Of a stretch of 64,000 nucleotides of DNA, positions 1 through 11,066 are shown in pieces. The stretch is taken from NCBI GenBank assembly GCA_003952965.2, contig CM025852.1, positions 13,158,597 through 13,222,596 on the forward strand, given 5' to 3'. Under the pieces are notes generated by a model, which was not told the origin of the DNA, did not search any database, and worked only from the letters and a program-made list of their open reading frames with translations. The position numbers were made by a program, and so were the translations under genes. Position 1 is the stretch's first letter. Every line of letters begins with the position of its first letter. The DNA comes from Morella rubra (lineage: Eukaryota; Streptophyta; Magnoliopsida; Fagales; Myricaceae).

Positions 1-204
1 AACCTAAAACTGTAAGAAAACATCAAACCTATAATCAAAAGGTGGCCAATCCAGAAATGTCCAGAAATCAAATTTCCAACATCAAACCAACATTTGTGGT
101 AAAAAAAACATATGTTCATAAATAATATCTCTAGAATCATATGTCTAGAAATCATATAAACCTACAACAAATGTCCAGAAATCATGGAAGACTAAACTAA
201 AACA

Positions 205-1903
205 CAAACCTTTTGTCTATCGCTCATGAAATTCCACCCATGAACTTCAACTGGTCCAATGTTGTATAATAATTGATTCATGAACCATGTCCACGAATCT
301 CGAGTCTTTGCCTCTACCACAACATATGCGATGGGGAACATGTCATTCTCAACCCTCCCAATAGCATGTGAGAGCTACCCTCTAAACTAACCCTTCAGAT
401 GGCATCTATCAACACTGATGATGGGTCTACAATACATTAGCCGTGATTTGCATGGAGTAAGGAAGATATACAATCTCTTGAAGTGATCTCAATCTTTATA
501 AGGGTGACAGTGTTGCCCGGGTTCCATTTCTGAATGGTCAGCCTATACTGACAAGAATACTTAAACTATTCAGCTTGGTTTCCATTGACTTTCTCGCATG
601 TCAATCTCATAGCCCTATAGCAGCTGTGCAAGGGCTCTTCAATGTTAAAGTTCCTCCGAATCTAGGCCTGAAGTGCAAAGGGAGGCCAGCTAGGATGATC
701 TCTAAAATTTGGCAAATATTGCTGAGCCAAGAATTCAACATCACACTTTATATTTACGTAGTGAGCACCGCATATGTGCTCAGGAACAAAGTGCTTGATC
801 TGGAACCTTTCCTAATCCCTCATCTTCAATACGAAGATGTGCCAAGCACAGAGCTCCTCTTTACAAATGGCTTGCACCTGGAGCTTATCGTTGTGCAAGT
901 ATATATATAGTTAAAATGTTTTTGCACCACATATTGCCTCAGAACCTTCCTCACTAATTTAATAGTGGGAAAATAAGCTCACACTCTACAGAAAATCTCG
1001 ACATGCATATCATTCAAAATGAACTCAGGGTATTTTCTTCTGCGTGGGGCTCTATCATTATCAGACCCATCGCAGCTATGTAACTCATCACTTGGTGTGT
1101 ATTTAGAAAAAACATCATCATCCTCGTTTTCTCTTGGTGGGCCAAGAAAAGCCTCAAACTAGTCCAATTGTGGGCCACTTTCTTGCTCAATACCTCTTGG
1201 ACTATCTTCACTATCAAACAACTATAATTCCCCTTCCTCTTCCTCCACACCAGTGAAGTCCTCGATGTTAGTTCCATAGGCAGATCCTCCACCATCCTCA
1301 TCATCAAATTGGTCAACTAGATTACCAATCTGAACATCTCTAAGTGGCCTACCACATCTCTCACCCCTCCAACCAGATCTTCTACTAACAATCCGCCTAG
1401 AAGGCCCAACATTTTTATATTATGTCTTCCTCAACCACCCTATCACCATCCTCATCCACCAAGTCCACCTCATCCCTCACATCTGCACCGTGTCTATCCT
1501 CTCGTGCTCCATCATCAGCTTCATCTCCCTCCTCACAACCTACATCTGCACCAACTCTATCCCCCTTATAATAATCTCTACCCTCTCAACTATCTCCATC
1601 CCAAGATCCTTTATCCTTTTCACTAATTTCAAGCCTTGCAGTAGCTATCAATCTAAAAGGGGGGTCTTCTGCCTCAACAATCTTAGGAGCATCAACATCA
1701 TGCTTTACAAATATATTTAGAACCTCTCTACTTTCAGATAAAGTCAAATTCATCAATTTGATCACATCTTTATCATCCCTCAGTGCCTTAACAAGAAGTC
1801 AATCCTCATAATCAAAAGTATATCACAGATCGCCTACTGAGCAATGTCCTAGTTCTCTCACACAACTTTGAAACTCCATTACAGACATATAATCAACACT
1901 CAT
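205..1903 (-). pseudogene. MuDR/MULE transposase, degenerate
   Basis: Read on the minus strand from an ATG at 1903, several frames give recognisable pieces of a plant MULE transposase in the correct order. First comes an N-terminal region with a DDKDVIKLMNL-like stretch. Next is an acidic linker with SDELHSCDGSDN followed by RRRKYPEF (about 1020-1110). Then comes the zinc-binding/DNA-binding region with a CKEELCAWHIF-like segment. The last recognisable piece is in the catalytic core: PIAYVVVEAKTRDSWTWF and a SDRQKGL-like end at about 205-320. Many stops and frameshifts interrupt it, so it cannot make an active transposase. The C-terminal third, including the SWIM finger, is missing or outside the window. 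Confidence 0.8.
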
Positions 1904-2458
1904 ATTTCCCACATCCTCTGCTTTCCTCCAACATCAATTTGACCTTGTTCGCCTAAAACTACCTACTGTGATGTGCTATTATTCGCAGCAGACTCGAAAA
2001 TTTAATAAATGGGGTTAAGCAATTATATAGAAAAAAAAATGGCTTCTCGGTACTCAACAATCATGAAGTGCAGGGCAAAATTAGTGTAGAATAAAACATT
2101 GAATGTCCAAAGAGGCAAAAGAGCATGAGATGGGACCACACCCATGTGCATTGAAAGTCAAATGATAAATACTAGTAGTATTGGGACCACAATAATCAAT
2201 GACATTCACTTGAATAAAAAACATCATAATAATGACATAAAGGCATGACTCACAACACCCACTTGAATAAAAAACATCATTGATATCCCAAACCATTACC
2301 CGCAGTGTGTAAATGACCTGGTCTGACCTAGAATACAACACAAATCAAACTATTGTGACATGAACACAACCAAACAAAAATATTTACATCACATATGGTT
2401 TAAAAATACGTGATCCATGTTTTAAGGCCTTTGTTTGATCTTTTTGAAATCAGACAGA

Positions 2459-2722
2459 CAACATTGTCTCACACGATGGTTATATAAGTTTTGCCTTTAA
2501 TACACACACAATAGCACAAACTCTAATAGTTTAGTAGAACCCATAAGAACATTGTCTCACACAATGGCTTCAAAAAGTTTTGCCTTTTACACACAATAAC
2601 AGAAACTTGACTACTTTAGTGGAACCCATAACAGTAGTATGACACAATGGGTGGGTTTGAAAACTTGTGCCTTTTATACACACACAATAATACTTTAATG
2701 GAACCCACAAAAGGAATGTTAG
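2459..2722. repeat. Three diverged tandem copies of a ~88-bp unit
   Basis: Units start near 2461, 2550 and 2637. Each contains a variant of CACACRATGG, then TTTTGCCTTT, then a CACACAATA run, then GTGGAACCCATAA. They lie between the MULE transposase and the MULE terminus, so they are probably subterminal repeats of that element. No coding potential is visible. Confidence 0.75.
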
Positions 2723-3501
2723 CCCTTACCTCCTGCCCATTACTGCATCCGAATCCCAAATGTGTTAAATTTTTTTCCCAAACGATGAGTCCTCTGCCAA
2801 TTCACAATAAAGATCGAATGGGTTTGTATGTGGGCTAGTGTGATTGAGGGGGTTCTGTAAGCTGAAGATCGGTTGGGTTCTATGTAGTTAAGATCGAGTA
2901 TGGGTTCGTATTAGCTCAAGACCAGCAAGAGATCATGTGCTCAAGTCTGAAGCTAAGGTTCATGTTTTGATGAAGCAGAGGGCTTAGTGGGGTTCGAGTT
3001 TTGTTAAGACTAATGGGCTTGGTGTTGAGAAAGGCTAATGGGTCAAGTGAGGCAAGGCTGCCGAATGCATCGTTTCATTTAGAGTGGAAAGTCTGTGTCG
3101 TTTAGGGAAGAAAGGCAAATGACAAGATGTTGAGGTAGAAAATTGAGATTGACGTGGAGGGTCATGCTGATGTGTGGGATGATTTTGTTAATGAGACTAA
3201 TGGGAGAGTAACGGAATGACTAATTTTTTTAGTGATGAAAAATTGAGGGACTAGAATGTTGAACCATTAAAGTGCAGGACTAAAAATAAAATGGGTACAA
3301 AAATTAGTGACTAAAAATAAAAATTCCTTAAACATAAATAGTTCCATAAATAATATAACTCATACTAGATCATTTTTGGTCCTTAAGTTTGTCATTAAAT
3401 CTTTCGTATAACCATTTTCTTCTTATCAATTCTTTTACCAATTCAAAATCTAGTTTCTCTTTACTTCAACCTAAAACAACTGTATCTTGTCATATTTTCT
3501 T

Positions 3502-4631
3502 GAGGAAAATATATTTTTCAGTAATTCATAAGATTAAGGCAACTCAATAGGAAGGGTGAATTAAGTTTCAAAATTTTTTCAAAACTAGCCCTTAAAGTTG
3601 TGTTTGCTAGGTACAAGATCTACGAAAAGTATCGATTGCAATAAAGAATTAATCACAAGGACGGATAAAAAAATTCCAAATATACAATTTATATTTAATC
3701 AATAAACTGGCAGCATAAAGTAAAGAGATAAAGGAAGAGAAGCAAATACAAGATTTTTAGGTGGTTCGGCAAACCCATCTACATCCACCCTCAAGCTCCT
3801 TTACCGAGCCTTGAGGTTTCTCCACTAAAATCCCTTCAACTGAGGAAAATGTTTCCTTACACTTGAGCTTGAGAAACACCTCTTCAAGCTTCAAAAACGA
3901 GTTTGAAAACAATCTTCTCCAAACTCCTTCTTTCAATGAACAACCGAAAGGAAACAAGAGATAAAACGGTTTTGGAGTTTGTGTGGGGATAATTTGAAAC
4001 TACTAAAAACATATTTTGATCTTCTAAACAAGTGATAAAATGGTTTATGACATTTTGAAGAAATATACAAGTGTGTGCTTCAAATCCTTGTTAAAGATGA
4101 AGTATAGAGTTGCAAACATTACCCTAGTAACTTGAGTCTTCACTTTTAGTGCTATTTCCATTGAATTGAATGTTGCTTGTATTGTACTCATTTGGATCTT
4201 CTTTACTTATCATCTCAATTACTTCTATTGTTATCATCAAAATATCGATTGTGACTAAAAGCCAACATTTTCACCTACAAACTACTATAGGTTTTGCACT
4301 TTGCAACCTAAACTATCATGTTTGAGACATTGCAACTATGAACTACCAATCCCCCTCTATTTTTTTCATTAAATTAGATGGAAATTGATTTTTTTTAAAA
4401 TGAAATGATGATTATAACCTTTAATATAAACTACTATTTGACTTTTTTAAGAGCATAATTGACATTTCATATTTAAAAAACTCAATTTTTGTTCAATTTG
4501 ACAAAAAAATAGACAGAGGGTGCAATGTGTTAGGGATGAGTAGTTTGTAGGTGTAATCTCTTAAACGCAGTAGTTTAGGGTGCAAAGTGCAAAACACATG
4601 GCAGTTCGTGGGTGAAAAATATATTTTTCCC
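3502..4631. mobile_element. MULE-type MITE, split by a solo LTR
   Basis: The ends are inverted copies of GAGGAAAATATATTTTTCAC and GGGAAAAATATATTTTTCAC, extending into about 110 bp of imperfect inverted repeat. The element is flanked by a perfect 9-bp duplication TATTTTCTT at 3493-3501 and 4632-4640, the target-site size of the Mutator superfamily. The left arm is interrupted 18 bp in by a solo LTR (3520-4267). Without it the element is about 380 bp. The same family recurs at 4850-6380, 32033-32453 and 44492-44880. Non-coding. Confidence 0.8.
3520..4267 (-). mobile_element. Solo LTR (Copia-like) nested in a MITE
   Basis: On the minus strand it begins TGTTGGCTTTTAGTC, then has ATTTTGATGATAACAA, a 'GCCGAACCACCTAAA' block, and an 'AATTCACCC' box near the end. 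This is the same order of blocks as the solo LTR at 5112-6271, so the two belong to related families. A 5-bp duplication TTTTC flanks it (3515-3519 and 4268-4272) and rejoins the MITE exactly. The expected terminal CA is degraded to CT. No internal retroelement sequence is present, as expected for LTR-LTR recombination. Confidence 0.68.
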
Positions 4632-4849
4632 TATTTTCTTTACATTATGACCCATAGCCAAATTTATTACCCATTGAACACCCCTGGTGGTTTTTCTTAT
4701 TCTTGTCACTCAGTTTCACTTGTATCCTTAGTTTACCAATGTCTTTGTAATGCGTATCACTAGCACCTAAGGTTACACAACATGATAATATAGTCACATA
4801 TATCATGTTATACGCGTTTATCTTTAACTTTTCTCTTGTAATTCAAAAG

Positions 4850-6380
4850 GTTAAATATAATTTTCGACCCTCGATTATTGGAGTTCTGACACTTTGCACC
4901 TTAGATTATCAATTTCGTTACATTTTATCCTAACGTAATTTGCGGCGCACCGTATCAACCCCTCTATGGATTTTTGGGAACTTTGATATTCCTATTTTGG
5001 TTTAATGAAATGATGATTTACCCTTATTTTTTATTTTTTTTTAAAAAAAAATTATATGGAAGTAAATTTGTTATTTCACTAACTAAAATAGTAATTTTCG
5101 TCCAAATTAACTGTTAGCCCAAGGTTGTTCTTACAAACATTCTATTTTATTTTGATGATAACAAAAGTTTCTCAGGATTGAAGACTTTAGATTTTATTTC
5201 AGTCAATCCACTACTTCCAAAGCTATAATTCAAGGGATTGAAGTTTCTCTCTTCATATGTGTATAAGTTGTTTTGAAATATCACTACACAAGTTAATACG
5301 ATTAAATTCTTCTTTGTAGGTATTTCAATATGTGTTGGAACGATTTGGAAGCTTGAAAATTGCAAAAACTCTCTCCAGCACTCTTTGGTGTCGACACATA
5401 GAAGACATGGTGCCGACACATTACACATGACTCCCGAGCGCCCTCTTTTTTGTTCAAATTTTGATGTGCTAACACATACCATTCATGTGTCAACACATGC
5501 CACTTGATTGAAGATTTTCCGGAAAATGTCAGATCGCTCAAAATGGCTCATTAAATCACTGGCACCTTTCCAACGACCATTCTCACCTACCACGATGACC
5601 GTTGAAAACAAATCGCATTAAATGCAAGATTCAAAGAAGAAGACGATATATCTCGAACGAATGTCGACTTGCAATCACTTCTTCACCTAACATTTTGAGA
5701 GAGAGAAAGAGCTTTGAAGAAGAGAGAAGCTAGTACCCACCAAGAAAGCCTGCTTGTTCTCTGAAATACTTTAGCTTTCTTTTGTGCTTTCTGTTCTCTT
5801 GCTCTCCCTTGTCCTTCATACTTGTATACTCTGCTTTTAGAGCTATTTCGTGACTTTCTCGTTGTACCCATTCATTTGTAAATCTTGTGAGTGTTAAGTA
5901 AACACTGGGTCCTACTCGAGTGAGTAGAAAAAATCCTTTGGTTTAAGAATCTGTGAAGAAGAGTTAAAACGTGAGCTCTAGAAACGCATTGTAAAGGTTC
6001 CTTAGCACCCCGAAAGCTAAGGTGTACTTTGCTATTTGATAAATAGTGGAGAAAGCCCAAAGAGGTCAATAGCCTTGGGAGTGGACGTAGGCAAGTATTG
6101 GCCGAACCACCTAAACATACGGTGTCATCTCCCTGAACCCTACATCTTTTTTGTTCTTTTCTTATTGTTGATTTTTGCCTTATTGTTTTGATTATTTAAT
6201 CCTCTTGAAAAAGTTTTAACTTTTAATTAAACCCAATTCACCCCCCTTCTTGGGTTGCTCTTAGACTTTCATTAACCGTTGGAGTACAAAGTGTAAATAA
6301 TTATTATTTGAGGGGCCAAATGTAACAAAATTAATAGTTTAGAATAAAAAGTATCATAATTAGTGGTGGAGGATATAAGG
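4850..6380. mobile_element. MULE-type MITE, split by a solo LTR
   Basis: The left arm (about 4850-5111) and right arm (about 6272-6380) are inverted copies of each other. They share blocks such as CACTTTGCACCTTAGATTAT against its inverse, and GTTACATTT on both sides. They resemble the MITEs at 3502-4631 and 44492-44880. The arms are separated by a 1160-bp solo LTR with its own TTAAC duplication. The outermost bases and a 9-bp duplication could not be fixed, so ends are approximate. Confidence 0.6.
5112..6271 (+). mobile_element. Solo LTR (Copia-like), 1160 bp
   Basis: The segment starts TGTTAGCCC, ends GACTTTCA, and is flanked by a perfect 5-bp duplication TTAAC at 5107-5111 and 6272-6276. 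Internal hallmarks are ATTTTGATGATAACAAAAG near the start, a TGGCCGAACCACCTAAACAT block near 6098-6117, and an AATTCACCCCCC box near the end. These are common in long LTRs of plant Copia (SIRE/Maximus-like) elements; that family assignment is from memory. Apparent ORFs on the minus strand inside it are accidental. No primer-binding site or pol lies beside it, so it is a solo LTR. Confidence 0.78.
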
Positions 6381-7163
6381 GTTTTAAGAAAAGTCCCCAG
6401 TTATCTGAGGAATGGCCCCCTCAAACCTCAAAATTTGGCTCTGTTAACATGTACCCCCGGAAAAATTGCTTGTAGAGTATAAGAGATTTGTGTAAGGAAA
6501 TGATCACACGTGCGCTATTTAAAAGGGTTTGCGTGTAGCCTACAGTAAAAAAAAATCAACTCGTGTCTGTTTGGAAGTTCAAAAAAGAATCAGTCATTTT
6601 CTGTGTAAATTCACAGTACCACGTAAGTGTATTACCTCTAACTTCAACTTCAAATTTTAAAAAATAAATAAACTACCCTAATCAAACATCATTAAAAAAA
6701 AAAAAAAGTATCATTCTCTTTCTTTAGCCGCCAATAGACCTTTTCTCTTCATCATAGTTCATAATCCTCTTCGTTATTCACTATTTTGTAATCCTATTCT
6801 ATTTATTTAATTAAATAGTTTTCTAGATATTTTTTGCCTTTACACGTCATAGTTGTTACAAAATTTTTGTTTTTTTGCAATCATACTCAAATCCAATTCA
6901 CCTCAAAAATATTTTATTATTTTAGTTGATTCTATGATACTTGGACTTGTTAAATGAAGAGTTTAAAAAAATAAAAATGTCGCTGCAATTCAATTCGTAA
7001 GTTTTTTCTTCTTTAGAATTCTATGATAATAAATTTTGTTCAATATTTGATTGGCCTAATATTCATACTTCTATAATGATAGAAATCAATAAGATACATT
7101 TTTTAAGTGTTTAATGTTTATTGGTTTTTTCTTTATTGATTTATTTTGTAGTCATAAATTTTA
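6381..7163. other. AT-rich intergenic DNA, no gene seen
   Basis: There are poly-A and poly-T runs and short low-complexity stretches only. No ORF with protein-like composition and no clear repeat boundary was seen. It separates the split MITE from the cyclophilin-bearing Pack-MULE. Confidence 0.5.
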
Positions 7164-7498
7164 GGTAAATTTAATTTTTGATTTGGACTCATTTTAAGAA
7201 TTAGTTACTGAAATTTTTATTTTATTTTATTTTTCAATTTTCAGTCTCTAATATATGCCTTTATAAATAATTAGTCATTGACCGTCTATTTGAATAACGA
7301 AATTCCTGTCCACATGAGCCTTCTTGTCTATTCAGCTTATTTGTTTCCACGTCACCCTCTCCCTCAGCACCCACATTTCAAAACAACAGACCGTAATTCG
7401 ATACAACAAAACGATGTGCTCAGATAAACCAACCCGCACCGTTTTAATTTGAAGGGCGAAATTACCTGAAAATTCTGCTCCCCTCGCACATCACCCCC
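7164..7498 (+). repeat. Left TIR of the cyclophilin Pack-MULE
   Basis: It starts GGTAAATTTAATTTTTG and ends CGCACATCACCCCC. It matches the reverse complement of 8150-8502 through most of its length, including shared blocks AACCAACCCGCACCGTTTT-like and TTAATTTGAAGGGC, with scattered substitutions and small indels. Confidence 0.85.
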
Positions 7499-7526
7499 GA
7501 CGTTCCTCTCGCACATCTGTGCTTCA

Positions 7527-7667
7527 ATGGCCAACCCAAAGGTTTTCTTCGATACAGCTATTGGCGGTGCTCCTGCCGGCCGGATTGTGATGGATATCTA
7601 CGCCGACACAAATCCTCGTACAGCCGAGTACTTCAGGGCCCTCTGCACCGGGGAGAAGGGCGTGGGC
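7527..7667 (+). pseudogene. Captured cyclophilin (peptidyl-prolyl isomerase) N-terminal fragment
   Basis: Translation from the ATG gives 47 residues matching the start of plant cytosolic cyclophilins: [15 protein letters not shown], then [12 protein letters not shown]. After GEKGVG the reading leaves the family and stops at 7721, so the isomerase core (the FHRVIPGFMCQGGDF region, catalytic Arg and the rest of the barrel) is absent. Intact cyclophilins are about 170 residues. The ATG is only 28 bp inside the left TIR, so TIR-driven transcription would read straight into it. A functional isomerase is excluded; a short chimeric peptide of 64 residues is possible. Confidence 0.88.
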
Positions 7668-8149
7668 CGCGTCGTCCATGTGGCTCCTGCGTTCACACTA
7701 AATGCACTGCGGAGGACCTAAATCAAGGACTTTGGAAGCTTGTGAATTATTCTGCAGTGAGGTCATGGTTCTGCTCTGAGATTCAATTATGGTTGCGCCA
7801 CAGTCGGCCTTTTGGGACCTTTGCATGGGAAATGATATTGCATCTTTAGGACCCTGATCTGCATGTGCCCAGAATCCTCCTTTGCTTGGTTTAAATTTCA
7901 AAATTGTTAGGGAGTCTCTTTTTATCTTTTGCCGCTCCGGCAAAGGCTAGGTGCACCTGGATACGGGAGACCACTAGTTTGGTCCGTGCAGAAATGGGAA
8001 ACTTCCAACAAGACGACGAAGAACAGTCTCACGCCGAGGCTTCGCTTCGTCGAGAGGTCTTCTGGTCTTCGTTTGCAGATTCCGGAGGTCGCGACTCGAG
8101 CGTTTTGGAGAGAGGGAAAACTTGTGCAATTCTCGCTGGAATCGGATTT

Positions 8150-8502
8150 GGGGGTGATGTGCGAGAGGAGCAAAATTTCGAGGTAATTTGGCCCTTCAAA
8201 TTAAAACGGTGCGGGGTTGGTTTATCCAAGCACAGCGTTTTGTTGTATCAAATTACTTTCTGTCGTTTTGAATGTGGGTGTTGAGGGAGAGAGTGATGTG
8301 AAAACAAATCAGCTGAGTAGGCAAGGTGGCTGACCTGATAGGGATCCGTTAGTCAAAGAAATGGTGAACTGAAAGAAGGATCACCTAATTATAAGGGCAT
8401 AAATTTAGTGATCGAAAATTAAAAAAAAAATTCTTAATGATTAATTCATAAAAAGAAGTCCCAAAAATTTTTCTCAAGTGACGACCAAAAATTGAATTTC
8501 TC
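8150..8502 (-). repeat. Right TIR of the cyclophilin Pack-MULE
   Basis: Inverted counterpart of 7164-7498, starting GGGGGTGATGTGCGAG and ending GAATTTCTC. Several overlapping short ORFs here are by-products of the GC-rich repeat. Confidence 0.85.
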
Positions 8503-9560
8503 TAAATTTTGATTGCTCTAAATTTTATGCGTATGCAATGCTAATTTGTGCCACAAATTGTATAGAAAATTATGACTAATTAAACATTACTTTTAAAATT
8601 TTAAAAATTTTTAGTTTCTATAAGAGGCAAGCCAAAGACAATTGATGTCATTTTAAGAAAAAAAGATGATGATCCAACTTCTACAATGTCTTCCTTTCTA
8701 TTTTCTAAAACTTCGTTGAGTCTAGCTTTAACAAAAAAAAAATTCTGAATTTTAGATATTTTATTTTATGTGTATATATGTATATGTGTTTAATTCGTTT
8801 TAACATTTTCTTCTTAACAAAGTATCAATTAATTTCAAAAAAATTTTTGAAATTTTTTTATGTATATTAACTATAATATTATATTATTATCTCGTCTTTC
8901 AACACATCAATTCTAGCTTCACCACTAGTCAAAACTTCAATAATCGAGAGACAAAAAATATATTTTTTTCTAATTAAAATATGCCCATAAGAGATTTAAC
9001 ATAAACTTTCCAACTCAAATATAAATCAATCCTCTAAGGCCTTAACTCAATCACAAAGCAACCTAATACAAGGATCATTAAATCAACTCAAATTCTGTTA
9101 ATATGCACTTGTTCACAGATGAATTTGAGGGGTGTTCATAACTCAACTGTCACACCCCAAATGTTTGTAGTCTAATCAAGCCTGTGCTCGTGAATAATTT
9201 TTTATTTCAAAACAAATTTTCAGCTAGAGATTTTTTTTTTCAATACTAAAAACCTTCTCAATCTCTTAAAAAGGTTTATTATCTCATCCTTAACCTCGAT
9301 TTTCTGACATAATTATATCAAAACCAAAAATAACTTAAAACAAAAATCTATAAACAACTGTTCACTGTCGCCAAGAAAAAATATATTAGAACTTTTTGGA
9401 ATATCTTTTTTCTATTAAGCTCATCATTTTCGCAGATACTTAAAAGAAATACATTTAGTTTTTTTTATATGTAATAAAATATTTTTATATTCCAACATAG
9501 CTAAAAAAATTGATTAAAGCCAGAAAAAGGCCAAAAAAAAAAAACAAATCCAAAAAGGGT
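8503..9560. other. AT-rich intergenic DNA, no gene seen
   Basis: Long A/T runs and no protein-like ORF. It forms the distal upstream flank of the DUF716 gene. Confidence 0.5.
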
Positions 9561-11066
9561 GAGCAGTGAGCTCCCTGTTTGATCCTACAACACGTACGAA
9601 GTGCAATGCCACGAGGCACGTCGACATGGTCCATATGGGTTGTCCCAAATTAAATCTGACACGACTTTTTGTTTTGACTCTTCGCCCGTATATTCCCTGT
9701 CCAGCACTCTCCTTTCAATTCCTTCACCATCGGCGACACAACTCCAACCCACCGAGATGAACGGATGCAGATAGCTTATGAAGCCACCACCAAGAGAACA
9801 TCGCGATCAGTCAAACTCTGTGTGCAAATTCAATGGGCCGGTAGAACGCACGCATGAAAATCCTTTCCCTCATAATCACCGTCACCAGATATCTTCTGCC
9901 CTTCTCCTTTATTTTTTCGTTCGCAAACTCGAAACTGCACCTCGTACGCTGGCCAAAAGGAAGATTTGTATTTTTGTTCCCTTCTTCAAGATCGAAAATC
10001 TCAGATCCCCCCACCACCACCATCATCATCAAACACCTTTACACGTCTCTTTATTTTATTTTGAAAAAAAAAACGGTGACCGAGTTGTAGCATCTGCAAC
10101 AAGACCCAATCAATTGTAACGGCAACTGCAACAAAACCCACATGGTTTGGGATTCCATCAAGCAGATATTGTATTTGTAAGTACACGTTCTTGTGATTAT
10201 ATTAGTCCTCACAAACCCAATCAATTGCTATTGAAAAGTGCTCAATTATTTCGTTTAACTTTTTCGATAGATTAAAAAAGTTCACTTCTTCTTCTCTCTC
10301 CCCTTTATCATAAAGAAATTGCGTTTGAGCTTTGGTAATTCTTAAGGAAGACTGTTAGTTTAACACGTAGTGCAGGACTTTTCTCCACAGCTATCTTTTC
10401 TGGTTTGTCGATGCTCTTTCATTTAAGAAAGTCTATTTTCAGGCTTTCAAGTTTTTTGACTAACCGGTGGGACCGTGGGAGTTTTTCTTACTTTCAACCT
10501 TTTGGTTTTAAATAATTCTTTATTTGTTCTTTCTGGTTTAAAAGAATTCATCGTCGAAAGAAACTTTTGCAAGAGTTCCTTTTTATGAGCCCTTTAACAT
10601 CCATGCCTATATGGCGTTTCGGTATCTAAAATCCGAAAAGAGGAACTCAGAAAAGTGAAAGTGTGGCAGACTGAGCCAAGTAAAGTGTTTTGACGAGTTC
10701 TTATTGATCCGAATAGGTAATATACAACTAGTTGGAAATTCAGAATTGTCCTCTTTTTCTTTTCTCTTTTTTTTTTTCTTCGTTTTCTAGTCAAACAAAC
10801 ATAGCTGTTAATGGAAGCCCATCGATTTTTGCTCTCTTTGGTCTCAGAAAGTCAGCTACAGCAATTGAACGGATTCAAAGTACGAAACCGAAAGTCTGCC
10901 AAGGAAATGGAAGTTAATCCCAAGTATGAAAACTGAAGGTGCTTCTTTCTAAGAAAGAAATTCCTGGTTGATTAAGAATACCAAGAGAACCCAGAAATCT
11001 GAGAGAAGAACCATTAAAAGGCTTTAACTGTTTGCATCTCAGGGCGGTAAAAATTTGCAGAAATAG
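9561..11066 (+). promoter_or_regulatory. Upstream flank / probable promoter and 5' UTR of the DUF716-like gene
   Basis: This is the 1.5 kb before the DUF716 start codon. It contains pyrimidine-rich stretches (about 10280-10300 and 10745-10790) and a CCACCATCATCATCATC microsatellite near 10015. Short ORFs (for example 9778-10119) show no family resemblance and are better read as 5' UTR or promoter by-products. The transcription start could not be placed. Confidence 0.4.

Larger units (their letters stand above)
1..3327 (-). mobile_element. MULE (Mutator-like DNA transposon), right end; left end lies outside the window
   Basis: A decayed MuDR-type transposase (205-1903, minus strand) is followed, moving upstream on its strand, by about 1.3 kb of non-coding DNA. 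That DNA ends in a typical MULE terminus at about 3180-3327. Read on the minus strand the terminus begins GGAATTTTTATTTTTAGTC and continues with spaced 'TTTTTAGTC' blocks. This is the same architecture and partly the same sequence as the TIRs of the Pack-MULE at 23860-25996. The partner TIR and the 9-bp target duplication would lie left of base 1, so element length and the exact end are inferred. The bases after the end (TTAAACATA, 3328-3336) are the expected duplication to look for upstream. Confidence 0.65.
7164..8502. mobile_element. Pack-MULE carrying a cyclophilin 5' fragment
   Basis: Long TIRs (7164-7498 and 8150-8502) flank an interior of about 650 bp, and the whole is bracketed by a 9-bp duplication with one mismatch (TAAATTTTA at 7155-7163, TAAATTTTG at 8503-8511). 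No transposase is present. The interior begins with the first 47 codons of a cyclophilin. The rest (7670-8149) is unidentified and may be further captured host sequence. It is non-autonomous and would depend on a MULE transposase in trans. Confidence 0.85.

Noticed and set aside
5147..5541. Minus-strand ORFs of 79-111 codons
   Set aside because: Inside the solo LTR at 5112-6271; no protein family resemblance and two frames are open equally.
9778..10119. 113-codon ORF upstream of the DUF716 gene
   Set aside because: Low-complexity with a His run from a CAC/CAT microsatellite. It lies in the promoter/5' UTR and overlaps equally good ORFs in other frames.
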